NCBI GenBank assembly: GCA_949752745.1
Contig: OX457031.1
Span: forward strand, 124,001 to 188,000
Origin: Protula sp. h YS-2021
Lineage: Eukaryota; Annelida; Polychaeta; Sabellida; Serpulidae
Direction of reading: 5' to 3'
DNA length: 64,000 nt
The position numbers and the translations under genes are program-made. Positions 37,147 through 47,931 of this stretch are shown piece after piece (the stretch's first letter is position 1; each line of letters begins with the position of its first letter). The notes below the pieces were generated by a model. That model was not told the origin of the DNA. It searched no databases and was given only the letters and a program-made list of their open reading frames with translations.

Positions 37147-37310
37147 GTTTATGTTTTTAGAAGGAGGGGAACCGTGGAGTGCCTCCCCTTCTCGAGTCCT
37201 GCATCTCCGCTAGCAAAGAAGTGAGTGCATGAATGTGGAGAGGGCAGAGCCGCAGAGTGCCTTACCCCTAGGCCCTCCCTTCCACAAGCAATCAACAAAC
37301 GCCCCAAACG
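37082..37310 (+). repeat. ~80-bp tandem triplication of the VFVEGGEP segment
   Basis: QFVFVEGGEPKRP (about 37084) is followed by EFMFLEGGEPWSAS (about 37145), then by a third, more decayed block with ATGTGGAGAGGGCAGAGCC (about 37232). Each is followed by CC-rich DNA and a GCAA-CAA motif. Confidence 0.55.
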
Positions 37311-37517
37311 TGACGTGGCCACAAGTGAAAACAAAATAATGAAATAAGAAATTAAACTAAAAAAAAAAAAAGAAAACAAACCAATAACTTTGAATTTGAG
37401 CATAAATTAAGAAATGCGTTGAAACAAAACAGTTTTAAAATAGAAAAATCTACTTCGAGGTGAGTGAAAAGGGGGAAAAACAAATCAACCATAATAGAAG
37501 TACACTTTGAAATGGTT

Positions 37518-37572
<55 letters not shown>

Positions 37573-37613
37573 GTCGCGGTAATAATAACGGTTCGTCATT
37601 TTTTTTTTTTCAG

Positions 37614-37660
37614 GAAGATAAAAAAGACAAGAAAAGGCTCCACTCTGTTCTCTGTTTAAC
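37614..37660 (+). CDS. LRRC43: Lysine-rich exon candidate
   Basis: It follows CATTTTTTTTTTTCAG and reads EDKKDKKRLHSV. The flank contains TGAAATGGTTGT as in the three larger units downstream, so it is probably the leftmost, reduced copy of that unit. The donor is not clear. Confidence 0.4.
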
Positions 37661-37804
37661 AAATGTATATTTATGTTATTATTCCTATTGTTATTACTTC
37701 TACTACTATTCCCTTTACTATCTTATAATTATTATAATAGCAATTTATTTATTTATTCATTTATTCATTTATTTATTTATTATTATCGCTATATAAAAAC
37801 CCAC

Positions 37805-37868
<64 letters not shown>

Positions 37869-38067
37869 TATTCTTATTACTCTTTTTATTTTTATTCTTA
37901 TTGTTCTTATTATTCTTATCTAAGAAGAAAAAGTCAATCTGTTTTTTTATTCATAACAATTTGTCCATCTTTTAATATGAGATGACATAATTAAGAAATA
38001 TAACAGTACAGTGAATAAATAATAAATCTTAGAGAAATATGCAGACACATTATTTATTTAAAGAAAA

Positions 38068-38195
38068 TGGTTCCACAAAGATCTCTGACAAGAGAGCAAT
38101 ATGCTGTCTTATATGAGTGCATTCATCTAGTAAATCAGTATTTTGGGCCCACAATGACCTAATGCAGAACAGCAGTAACACTTGTCTCTTTGAAT
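38068..38195 (+). repeat. SINE-like dispersed repeat, copy 2
   Basis: TGGTTCCACAAAGATCTCTG through GTCTTATATGAGTGCATTC to AACACTTGTCTC, then an ATT run. Confidence 0.75.
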
Positions 38196-38462
38196 TATTA
38201 TTATTATTATTATTATTATTAGTAGTAGTAGTAGTAGTAGTAGCAGTAGCATTTTAAATTGTATTACTTCACTTATTATTATTAGAATTATGATTAGAAT
38301 TATTATTACAACTCTTGTTATGATTATTTTTATAATTATTATAAGTATTATAATAATTATTCTTATATATTATAATTATTATTATGATTATTATAATTCT
38401 TATTCTAATAATAATTATTATAATTATTTGAATTATTATTATAATTGTTATCAGAATTATTG

Positions 38463-38541
<79 letters not shown>

Positions 38542-38624
38542 CATTATTATTACTTTTTGAAATGGTTGTCGGATATTTATCATGCTTTTCAGTAAAAGTC
38601 TCGTTTATATGATTTATTTTTCAG

Positions 38625-38757
38625 AAGGTAAAAAGAACCCGGGTAAAAAAAAAGGGTGGGGGAAGGAGAAGATAAGAGGGACGGCGCCAGTGGAAGCGCG
38701 TGAGAAGGAGCCAAGCCCCCCTCCCCTCCTCCTCCGCAAGAGGTGCACGTGTTTGTG
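38625..38757 (+). pseudogene. Lysine/proline-rich exon, unit 1 (cut by microsatellite)
   Basis: After TTATTTTTCAG the frame reads GKKNPGKKKGWGKEKIRG, TAPVEAREKEPSPPP. The end of the exon, present in units 2 and 3, is replaced by TTA repeats at 38758. Relative to unit 3, indels in the A and C runs change the frame before the EVHVFV part. Confidence 0.65.
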
Positions 38758-38772
38758 TTATTATTATTATTG

Positions 38773-38848
<76 letters not shown>

Positions 38849-39007
38849 GTTTATTATTATTATCTTAGAAAAAAAGTCAATCTGTTTTTTACTCATAACA
38901 ATTTTTTCTCTTTTTTAATATGAGATGACATAATTAAGAAATAAAACAGTACAGTGAATAAATAATAAATCTTAGAGAAATACAGAGATACATCATTTAT
39001 TAAAGAA

Positions 39008-39146
39008 AATGGTTCCACAAAGATCTCTGACAAGACAGCAATATAATCTTATATGAGTGCATTCATCTAGTAAATTAGTATTTTGGGCCCACAATGACCT
39101 AATACAGAACAGCAGTAACACTTGTCTCATATGTGTACTGTTTGGA

Positions 39147-39148
<2 letters not shown>
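39008..39148 (+). repeat. SINE-like dispersed repeat, copy 3
   Basis: Same segment as copy 2; ends TATGTGTACTGTTTGG, followed by ATT and TAG runs. Confidence 0.8.
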
Positions 39149-39240
<92 letters not shown>

Positions 39241-39459
39241 ACATTTTAAATAGTGTTATATCACCTATTATTATTAGAATTATTATTATTATTATTATTA
39301 CAACTCTTGTTATGACTATTTTTATAATTATTATAAGTATTATAATAATTATTCTTATATATTATAATTATTATTATAATTATTATAATTCTTATTCTAA
39401 CAATTATTATTATAATTATTTGAATTATTATTATAATTGTTATCAGAATTATTGGTATA

Positions 39460-39512
<53 letters not shown>

Positions 39513-39595
39513 TACTACTACTTTTTTTTGAAATGGTTGTCGGATATTTGTGATGCTTTTCAGTAAAAGTCTCGTTTATATGATTTATTTTTCAG

Positions 39596-39772
39596 AAGGT
39601 AAAAAGAACCCGGGCAAAAAAAAAAAGGGGGGAGGAAGGAGAAGAAAGGAGGGACGGCGCCAGTGGAAGCGCGTGAGGAGTCAAGCCCCCCCCCCCCCCT
39701 CCTCCGCAAGAGGTGCATGTGTTCGTGCGGCTGCACCAAAGGGAAACCGCCGTGGACTCATTAAAGGAGTAA
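39596..39772 (+). pseudogene. Lysine/proline-rich exon, unit 2 (premature stop)
   Basis: Has the same acceptor and the same EVHVFVRLHQRETAVDSLKE ending, but a TAA at 39770-39772 stands where unit 3 continues EEEPAPSHEAPP. An A run of 11 and a C run change the upstream frame. Confidence 0.65.
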
Positions 39773-39835
39773 GAGCGAGCACCTGTTATTATTAATTTAC
39801 ACACTAGTATTATTATTATTTTTATTATTATTTTA

Positions 39836-39882
<47 letters not shown>

Positions 39883-40024
39883 CTTAGAAAAAAGTCAATC
39901 TGGTTTTTACTCATAACAATGCTTTTTATCTTTTTTAATATGAGATGACATAATTAAGAAATATGACAATACAGTGAATAAATAATAAATCTTAGAGAAA
40001 TACAGAGATACATCATTTATTAAA

Positions 40025-40168
40025 GAAAATGGTTCCACAAAGATCTCTGACAAGACGGCAATATGCTGTCTTATATGAGTGCATTCATCTAGTAAATCAG
40101 TATTTTGGGCCCACAATGACCTAATGCAGAACAGCAGTAACACTTGTCTCATATGTGTACTGTTTGGA
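40025..40168 (+). repeat. SINE-like dispersed repeat, copy 4
   Basis: Nearly identical to copies 2 and 3; followed by ATT then TAG runs. Confidence 0.8.
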
Positions 40169-40226
<58 letters not shown>

Positions 40227-40228
40227 GC

Positions 40229-40260
<32 letters not shown>

Positions 40261-40466
40261 CATTTTAAATAGTATTATCTCACCTATTAGTATTAGAATT
40301 ATTATTAGAATTATTACTAGAACTCTTGTTATGATTATTTTTATAATTATTATAAGTATTATAATAATTATTCTTATATATTAAAATTATTATTATAATT
40401 ATTATTATAATTATTATAATTCTTATTCTAATAATTATTATTATAATTATTTGAATTGTTATTATA

Positions 40467-40522
<56 letters not shown>

Positions 40523-40605
40523 TACTACTACTACTTTTTGAAATGGTTGTCGGATATTTGTCATGCTTTTCAGTAAAAGTCTCGTTTATATGATTTATTT
40601 TTCAG

Positions 40606-40828
40606 AAGGTTAAAAGAACCCGGGCAAAAAAAAGGGGGTTGGGGGAAGGAGAAGAAAGGAGGGACGGCGCCAGTGGAAGCACGTGAGGAGTCAAGCCCCC
40701 CCCCCCCTCCTCCGCAAGAGGTGCATGTGTTCGTGCGGCTGCACCGAAGGGAAACCGCCGTGGACTCATTAAAGGAGGAAGAGCCCGCACCTTCCCACGA
40801 AGCCCCGCCCAAATCAGAAATAACGTGA
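40606..40828 (+). CDS. LRRC43: LRRC43-like last exon, unit 3 (intact)
   Basis: Acceptor TGATTTATTTTTCAG, one leading base, then 73 codons to TGA at 40826-40828. It reads RLKEPGQKKGGWGKEKKGG, TAPVEAREESSPPPPPP, QEVHVFVRLHRRETAVDSLK, EEEPAPSHEAPPKSEIT. The lysine-rich part and the V-V---L-----A---L pattern near the end agree with the C-terminus of LRRC43. A possible poly(A) signal ATTAAA lies at about 40937. This is the only one of the three copies whose frame stays open throughout. Confidence 0.7.
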
Positions 40829-42082
40829 TCACGTTCAGAAAATTCCGACAAAGAATGAAGTATCAGTATTATAACCCACTGGAATCGTAAATGCACTTTC
40901 AATGGGCAATAGCCAGTGAGCTGCACCCACATGATGCATTAAAACACTAACGCCATGATAAAAGTAAGAAAAGTTCATGATTCAGGGCTTTGAATTGGGA
41001 ACAATTTTAGAAAATGCAGTGGGGGAAAAGCGGAGAAGTGCGATGACGCGCCCGCGTGTTTATTGGGACGGGGATGGTCATCGTTAGAGGGTCTCTCCTA
41101 CCCGCGTATGATCTACAAATACTTTCTGTGAGTAACCATGGCCTTTTCCCTGAATCCCGTTCGCCAACTGTGATATGTAATACACTAATTTCATCTTCGG
41201 GATTTCTTAAAAGGCATCGGTACTTTCCGGGTATATCTGTGGTTTATACTGTTCATTGAGTAGATGTATTATTATCATTTTAGAAAAAGCGGTGTCTTAA
41301 CTATATATTTCAGAACAACAGATCATTAACTTTAGGGTAAAGTAAGTTGTCAAGTATCACGCAGGCAGCGTCACAGTACAGGGGAGTATCTGACAGGTAC
41401 AAGCAGTATATTTCTGCTCGTGTTGGCTACCTGAGACATGATTATGTGTATTGGTGTTATAATAGTGATAGACTATGGGGCTCTCGTGCCTCGGATTGGA
41501 TTCGAACACTGGATGAATATCAATGAACTTACGGCTGCTCGATTCGCTCACAGGCCTTCCATGCGTGTCCGAATCCAGTGCAAACACCCAGGCCCGTGAT
41601 CTATCCCTATTTTTTTTCTTTAAATGTCAAAATGTCACAAGTTAGGGTTAGGGTTTTCTAATTTAGTATTTGAATACTGGAACTTTGTGTACATTATAAA
41701 ACATTCAGATTCAAAACTTTTTTTTTTTCTTTTGTCCTGATGAATTGTATGGATTTATATTTGAATAATGTTGATTGATATGTGCCAAAAAATAAATAAA
41801 TAAATAAATAAATAAAAATAATAAATCCAAGTTTAAATGTGTTTTTTTATTGTCGATTAAAAAGATTGAAATAACAAGATCAACAGTATCATGTTTATAA
41901 CATTCCCAGGTTTGCCTGGATGATCGCTGTGTTACTGTTTGATGACTAGCCACACCATCTAAGAAGTGCCGCATCGCGATCAGACCGCGGCAGCACGCAA
42001 AGTCAACCAAGACCCGAAAACATTTCTTCGATAAATCTTGTCTTTGGGAAAAGATTTTGTGCAGGTGAAAGCTGAGGATTGA

Positions 42083-42668
42083 TCCCAGCAAACAACCGAC
42101 GTCTTTTTCGGTTGAAAAAAGGTTGGATTTTAGTCGCAACGATTTCACAACCATATTCTGACCTATTTCCCCAAAACCCGACATTATTCCGACGTCGAGA
42201 TGACGTCGGATTTCTGCAAAAACGACTAAAAAGCGATGAACATTATTATCGCTCACCGGAAATGGAAGTCATTTTGAAAAAAGGGAGAAAAAACGTAATT
42301 TTTACATGAAAATTTTAGAATTTTGATGGCGCATCGGTATGTTTCTTCCTAGATTGTAAAAATTTACACGGAAAATGCTTCCGTATGTATTTCACAACAG
42401 CAGTTGAATGATTAGTTATCTATTAATTATATAACTCTAGTCAGTTTCAGGTCGGAATCCGACGTCGGTTCCAAGTATATATACGACATAAAACCGACTT
42501 AATTCCGACATCGGATTTAGGTCGGAACCCGACGTCATTCGGACGTTGAAAACCCAACGTCGGTTCCATTTCATATACAACCAAAACTAGCACGTCAGTC
42601 CGACGTCGGAAACGTCGGGTCACGACGTCGGCCCGACGTCATTCTGACGTCTTAATGTTTGCTGGGAC
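42083..42668. mobile_element. MITE with TCCCAGCAAACA ends and GACGTCGG-rich core
   Basis: The left end is TCCCAGCAAACAACCGACGTC (42083 on); the reverse complement of the right end is TCCCAGCAAACATTAAGACGTC. The right third is a dense, imperfect array of CCGACGTCGG/AACCCGACGTC motifs (42450-42650). No ORF suggests a transposase. I could not identify a target duplication. Confidence 0.65.
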
Positions 42669-43165
42669 CTGGATTTCAGTGAGGCAACAGATGTGGCAAC
42701 GCAAAATATACGAGCGAACGGACAAACGAAAAATGTAAACTTAATTCCCTGATATCACACCTAGCAACTGTTAGGGATCATATGACGCCCCATATTAAAA
42801 CTCACCCCACACATATCGCTCAAGTTCACACCCCATAAAAGAAAAAAACTTGAGATGGACACGATCGTATGATTAAGCGAAAAAACTTTATCATCCCGTG
42901 TCATTAAAATCGCTAACCAACAACCAGCGTAAAGAGCCGAGCTCCCAACCGGGAGACAGAAGATAGGTGACCGAGAAGACGAGCACCTACCCACTATGAT
43001 GGGTTACTAATATACCAAATATCAGAGGAAACTGATTATCAGGGTAGAAGTAACAGCCGGATATAAGCGGACGGAGCCGGGGCCTTTGGTCCATTTCCCG
43101 GGCCTAAAGCCAGAGACGGGCGCTAAGACAGAAGTGATCTGGCGTGGTCTAAAAATGTCGAACTG

Positions 43166-43197
<32 letters not shown>

Positions 43198-43212
43198 CCG
43201 GAAAGTCAGACG

Positions 43213-43430
43213 TCATACTGAAAACGGTTTTTCAGAGGCGACATTTGTCCTAAAGGTTTGCATCGCGTCTTCGTTGCTCACATTTTTTGCGCCTGGGCCT
43301 CCGCGGGACAAACTGGCTGACGCGGTAGTCACGCAAACCTTTTGCACATAATCGAACATTGCAAACAACTCATCAGCTGTTTGGGGTCTTGCGTCACCAA
43401 TATATACAACATACGGCGAATGACCTACCA
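43213..43430 (-). CDS. Unidentified exon-like ORF
   Basis: The - strand frame gives SPYVVYIGDARPQTADELF then AMFDYVQKVCVTTASASLS and ends AEKPFSV-like at TGA. It has mixed amino-acid composition, unlike the low-complexity ORFs nearby. A TTGGTAG acceptor-like sequence precedes it but has no pyrimidine tract. I do not recognise the family. It may be the last exon of the - strand gene group or part of a mobile element. Confidence 0.35.
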
Positions 43431-43734
43431 ACCCCCCCCCCCCCATTCGCACCCCTCGCCCCTTGATTTAAGCAGTCGCCAGTAGTTATCCACAGCTGTC
43501 ACAGTCAGTCCTAACCCAACCCCCTCCCATCTCCCTCCCCACACATACATAAGACGAAGCAGCACAATTATCATGCAATGGTTTCTGTTCATCAGTGCAT
43601 CACCACTAGCTGTCAGTAGCTGTCAGTAGCTCCCGCAGCCCTACTGTAAAGTCAGCCCTCATGAAGGCTGCGTGTTACTTTTCAGAAGTCCAGCTGGACG
43701 GCAACTTGTCAATGCCACAGCAATCATACAGCTG

Positions 43735-44035
43735 TTAAGGCATCCACAGCTCTACTGGCCAAACAAATATTGGCGATTCTATTGACCGGCCAACTGTCAG
43801 CGCTTCTACTGACCAGTCAGTCGTCGGCGCCCCTACCGACCGACCAGCTGTCGCTATTGTACTGACCGGCCAGCTGTCGCGATTCTACTGACCGCCCAGC
43901 TGTCGGCGCCTCTACAGATCAGCCAGCTGTCGCAATTCTACTGACCGACCAGCTGTCGGCGCCTCTACTAGCGGCTAGTTATAAGCGACTCTACTGACCA
44001 GCTAGTTGTCGGCGCCGTCGCTCCCGCAGCCCTCT
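43735..44035. repeat. ~33-bp minisatellite
   Basis: The unit CTACTGACCGACCAGCTGTC then GGCGCCT is repeated about nine times with variation. Confidence 0.9.
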
Positions 44036-44406
44036 GCTGATCACCTCCATGAGCTCATCACTTTTGGCATTTTGCTGTTCCGAATCTAGGCGCTCAAATT
44101 CGCCAGGACGCAACTCCCGCCCAAACACCTGCACCGGTCAACCAAACACACCAAACGAACGCAATCAGCTTTACAGGTACACTGAACATTTGATTGTTGA
44201 CTATCCATTCATACATTTGCTCACTGATACATTTATTATTTTGTTTATTTAGTTATTTAGTTATTTATTTTTTTTTTTATTTACGTCATTTCTGAGCGCA
44301 ACCGACAATAATGCCCATGGGACAATTTCTATAATTTAGGGAACATTTTATTCCACTTTGTTACACCGCAGCTATGATTTATTTCAATTTTAAAATATAT
44401 TTTAAT

Positions 44407-44408
<2 letters not shown>

Positions 44409-44464
<56 letters not shown>

Positions 44465-44509
44465 ACTAGTACTAATAATAGCACTAATATTACCAGTAAT
44501 ACTTCAGCA

Positions 44510-44544
<35 letters not shown>

Positions 44545-44622
44545 TGATGATGATGATGTTGTTGATGATGATGATGATGATGCCAATGATGATTATGCTG
44601 ATGCTGATGATGATGATGATAC

Positions 44623-44698
<76 letters not shown>

Positions 44699-44700
44699 AA
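44409..44700. repeat. Compound trinucleotide microsatellite (TAC, TGC, TAA, TGA)
   Basis: TAC/TGC units at 44409-44466, TAA at 44514-44541, and TGA at 44541-44698 with rare interruptions. Poly-His, poly-Met and poly-Ile ORFs here are artefacts. Confidence 0.95.
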
Positions 44701-44768
44701 TTATGATGATGGCGTTGAGGTACATATGTTTTATTCTGCGTGTTATATAAGACAGCTTTTGCTTCTAC

Positions 44769-44860
44769 CTGGGCGTACTCGATGCCCTCACGATGATCCC
44801 TGGTACTGCGCTTCGCCATATCGTCGAGTTCTTCCTGTTCCGCTTGTGACCCGTGAGCCA
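44769..44860 (-). CDS. Exon, DDMAKRSTRDHREGIEYAQ
   Basis: Acceptor TGTTTTTGTAG, donor GCCCAG|GTAGAAG. The reading is AHGSQAEQEELDDMAKRS then TRDHREGIEYAQ, hydrophilic and helix-forming. Two leading bases complete the codon begun by the exon at 45282. The donor implies a further exon to the left that I could not find. Confidence 0.6.
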
Positions 44861-45208
44861 CTACAAAAACACGCACAGAATGAACGTCAACACCATATAA
44901 TTAACACGCACATTCCAGTGTTTTCTTTTATTAAATCCTCGGTGTTGCTTAAATTTTGCTTAAATTGACATTTTATTTAAATTTACAGCATTTTTTTTTA
45001 ACTTTATTATAATACAATTTTCATTTGATATCGCGTATTAATTAAATTAATTAAGCGTCCCCAGTATATCCTCTGCATTTCCACAAACACACACACACTT
45101 ATTTTACAATTGTTCGATATCTGAACCGCCCACCTTCCGCCCCCCCCCCCCCCCCCCTCCTCCCCATTTTGTTAATTAAACATAGGAACATGAAACATAA
45201 GTTAAATA

Positions 45209-45270
<62 letters not shown>

Positions 45271-45562
45271 CTCGCTGTCACCTTTCATGAAGCTCCCGGT
45301 CATTTTCTTCAGGAAATTCTTGATAACATTTCTCGTCTTCGTCTGCGGCGTTTGACCCTTGAGGGGCGTGGTTCTAGGGGTGGGGGAGGGCGAAGGCATC
45401 CGTATGGGCCTGGGGGGAGTGGCAGGGTGGCTGGCAGCTGTCGGTGGAGGTGGAATCAAATAACGACTGCAACAAATAAACACGAGCAAAACATTAAAAG
45501 GTCAAGAAAATCTGACAAAGGATTTGCTATTACTAGAACTTTTTTTTTTTCATTACTATAAC

Positions 45563-45609
<47 letters not shown>

Positions 45610-46029
45610 GTGTTATTATTGTTATAATTAATATTGCAATTACAAGTACTATTATTACTTTTGAGAAAAAACCTGGCAAAAATAAATTAAAACAAAAATG
45701 ACAATTGCTAAATGTTGGTAGAACATAAGCTCATGTTCTTTCTGCGAACTAAATAGGAATGTAACTCGAATGTAACATATAGCATTACAGCGTTTGAATA
45801 TTAAATATTACAGTATATTATATTTGCATTAACTTCATATTAATAATATTATATTTATTAAAAAAAAAAAAAGAGAAAAAAAAAATAGTTGCACAATGAT
45901 CTCTGACAAGACAGTAAAGTGTTGTTTTATATGAGTGCATTCATCATGCAAATAGGTATTTTTGCTCCACAATGAGCTTGTGCATGGCAAGGGTAAAATA
46001 TGTCTTATATGTGTACTGCTTACAATAAA

Positions 46030-46100
<71 letters not shown>

Positions 46101-47895
46101 CAGTAGTAGTAGTAGAAGTATTATTAATATTATTCTTAATAATGTTATATTATTATTATTATTTTTTTTTTTTTTTTTTTTTTTTTTTGTAATTTTAAAT
46201 TTAAATCAGTTATTCAATACTGGATTACCGACATTTTAATAAACAGCCAACTATAATTCAATTTTCAATATTTTTATTTCTTTCCCCCAAAAGAATTTAC
46301 ATTGTTCAACTTACTTTCACCCTTTGGTATCAGGAAAATGAGCAGTTTTGATTTCTGTGACATCTGAATTATCGGTAGTGTATTCCGGAATAGTCTACCA
46401 AAATAATATCTGGTTTCTTATTTGCTTCCGAACTCTTACTATAAATGATACAGTGTTTATAATACTTAACTACCAATTTTAACATGCTACAACTTTTTCA
46501 TTAATTACCAATATAGAGTGGGAAGTATTCAATTCACGAGATTTCAGTTTAAAGACAAAACTCAATATAAAAGCTGCCTTCCAGAGCCAATTAATCCGTA
46601 AACCCTTGAGGATATCCCCTGTGAGTTCCACAAGCTCCTTCCAGCCTTGATTCTTACCCCACTTTCGATTCAAATCCCGAATAAGCGCTAGGTGTTTTCA
46701 TCTGAAACAAAAAAAAAATTAAAAAAAAATAAATAAATAAACCAAACACGCAACGCAGACACAATATTATTATTATTATTATTATTATTATTTTATTTTT
46801 ATTATGATAATAATAGGCAGATTATGAGCTCAAGACATTCTTTATATACAGTGAAACCCCGGATATGGACACCCCTTTATTATGGACACCCCTGAATTAT
46901 GGACAACATTTTTCAGTCCCTTTTAAAACGCCATAGAGTTCCTTTATATCTAGACCCCTCTATTGTGGACACCCCTCTATTCAGAATTAGGGACACTCTT
47001 TTTATCCCGTAAGTACGGTTACACATTTAAAACAACCCCTCTATTGTGAACAGTCAATTTGCTGTCCATATTTCGTGCGTTATCAACTCCTGTCAGCTTG
47101 TTACTTGGTGGTGGTTGTTTGTTTTTTCTCTATTGTTATCTGTGGGTATCGAGTACATTACATTGAACACAGTGCATGTAAAGGCAATGGGACTTATTAC
47201 AAAAGATATGTGCTCAAGAGAGAAGCTTTATACGACTAATCCCTTTTGACATGTGCTCCGTCTTTTAAAATGCGTATAAAAGAGCAAGTAATTCGTTGTC
47301 TTTATTCTCAGTAATACGTAAAGCAAGGTTTTATTTTATAATAAGTATTAAGTCTGAATATGAGTGGTGTGAAAAGAAAACGGAACGAAGTTTCGCTATC
47401 TGATAAAGTTAAAATAATCAAAGCTAGTGACGGAAAAATTGTGAGAAAAATAGCCAAAGATTTTAGTTGTAGTTGTCAGACAGAATTCAAATTAACAGCA
47501 CCTCAAAATTAGGGACACCCCGAAATTAGGGGACAAAATTATTCAGTCACTTTTTGTCCCTAATAGCGGGGTTTTACTGTATTAAATAAAGCGTATCACA
47601 AAGATTTCTGACAAGACAGCGAAGTGTTGTCTTATATGAGTACATTCATCATGTAAATAGGTATATTTTATTCACAATGATCTTATCCAAAACAGCTTTT
47701 ATCTTGTATTATATGTCAAGCTTGTCAGTTAGACTTTTTCTTTTGCAAAAGGTAAAAAGAGCCCAATAATAATAATAATAATAATAATAGCTTTAATAAT
47801 AACAATGTAATAATAATATTAATGTTAATTATAACAGTTATTACAGCATCAACAATAATGATAAGAATAACAATAAAAACAATATGGTGATAAAA

Positions 47896-47931
<36 letters not shown>

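Larger units (their letters stand above)
33314..40828 (+). pseudogene. LRRC43: LRRC43-like leucine-rich repeat gene, multi-exon, damaged
   Basis: Several separately spliced pieces appear in the order expected for LRRC43, a leucine-rich repeat protein of ciliated cells with a lysine-rich C-terminal tail. They are FKTLR (33314 exon), an LRR ending FPKLK (33714), an LRR with HLGLGHNKL (34108), GYTIDSLRKLEILDE (34683), MWEEVI (35929), FHVPLRDFLEGD (36876), lysine-rich pieces (37614 to 40606) and a final EVHVFVRLHRRETA ending in TGA at 40826-40828. Comparison to the vertebrate protein is from memory. In-frame stops (33756 TAG, 34228 TAA), a frame change in the 36876 exon, a missing LRR exon between 34235 and 34680 and multiplied exons suggest a pseudogene. 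An error-rich assembly of a live gene is the alternative. The 5' end of the gene is not seen. Confidence 0.75.
37917..40828 (+). repeat. Three tandem ~1-kb units, each with SINE-like repeat, microsatellites and an LRRC43-like exon
   Basis: CTTAGAAAAAAGTCAATCTG marks unit starts at about 37917, 38862 and 39881, giving periods of 945 and about 1019 bp. Each unit contains, in order, a GAGATGACATAATTAAGAAA block, the SINE-like repeat, an ATT run and a TAG run. Then come an AT-rich block with TCTTGTTATGA, a TTA run, GAAATGGTTGTCGGATATTT, the acceptor TGATTTATTTTTCAG and a lysine/proline-rich exon. Length differences lie mainly in the microsatellites. Confidence 0.9.

Noticed and set aside
41640..41656. 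TTAGGG telomere-like repeat (also at about 61220)
   Set aside because: Only two to three units; no telomeric or interstitial array.
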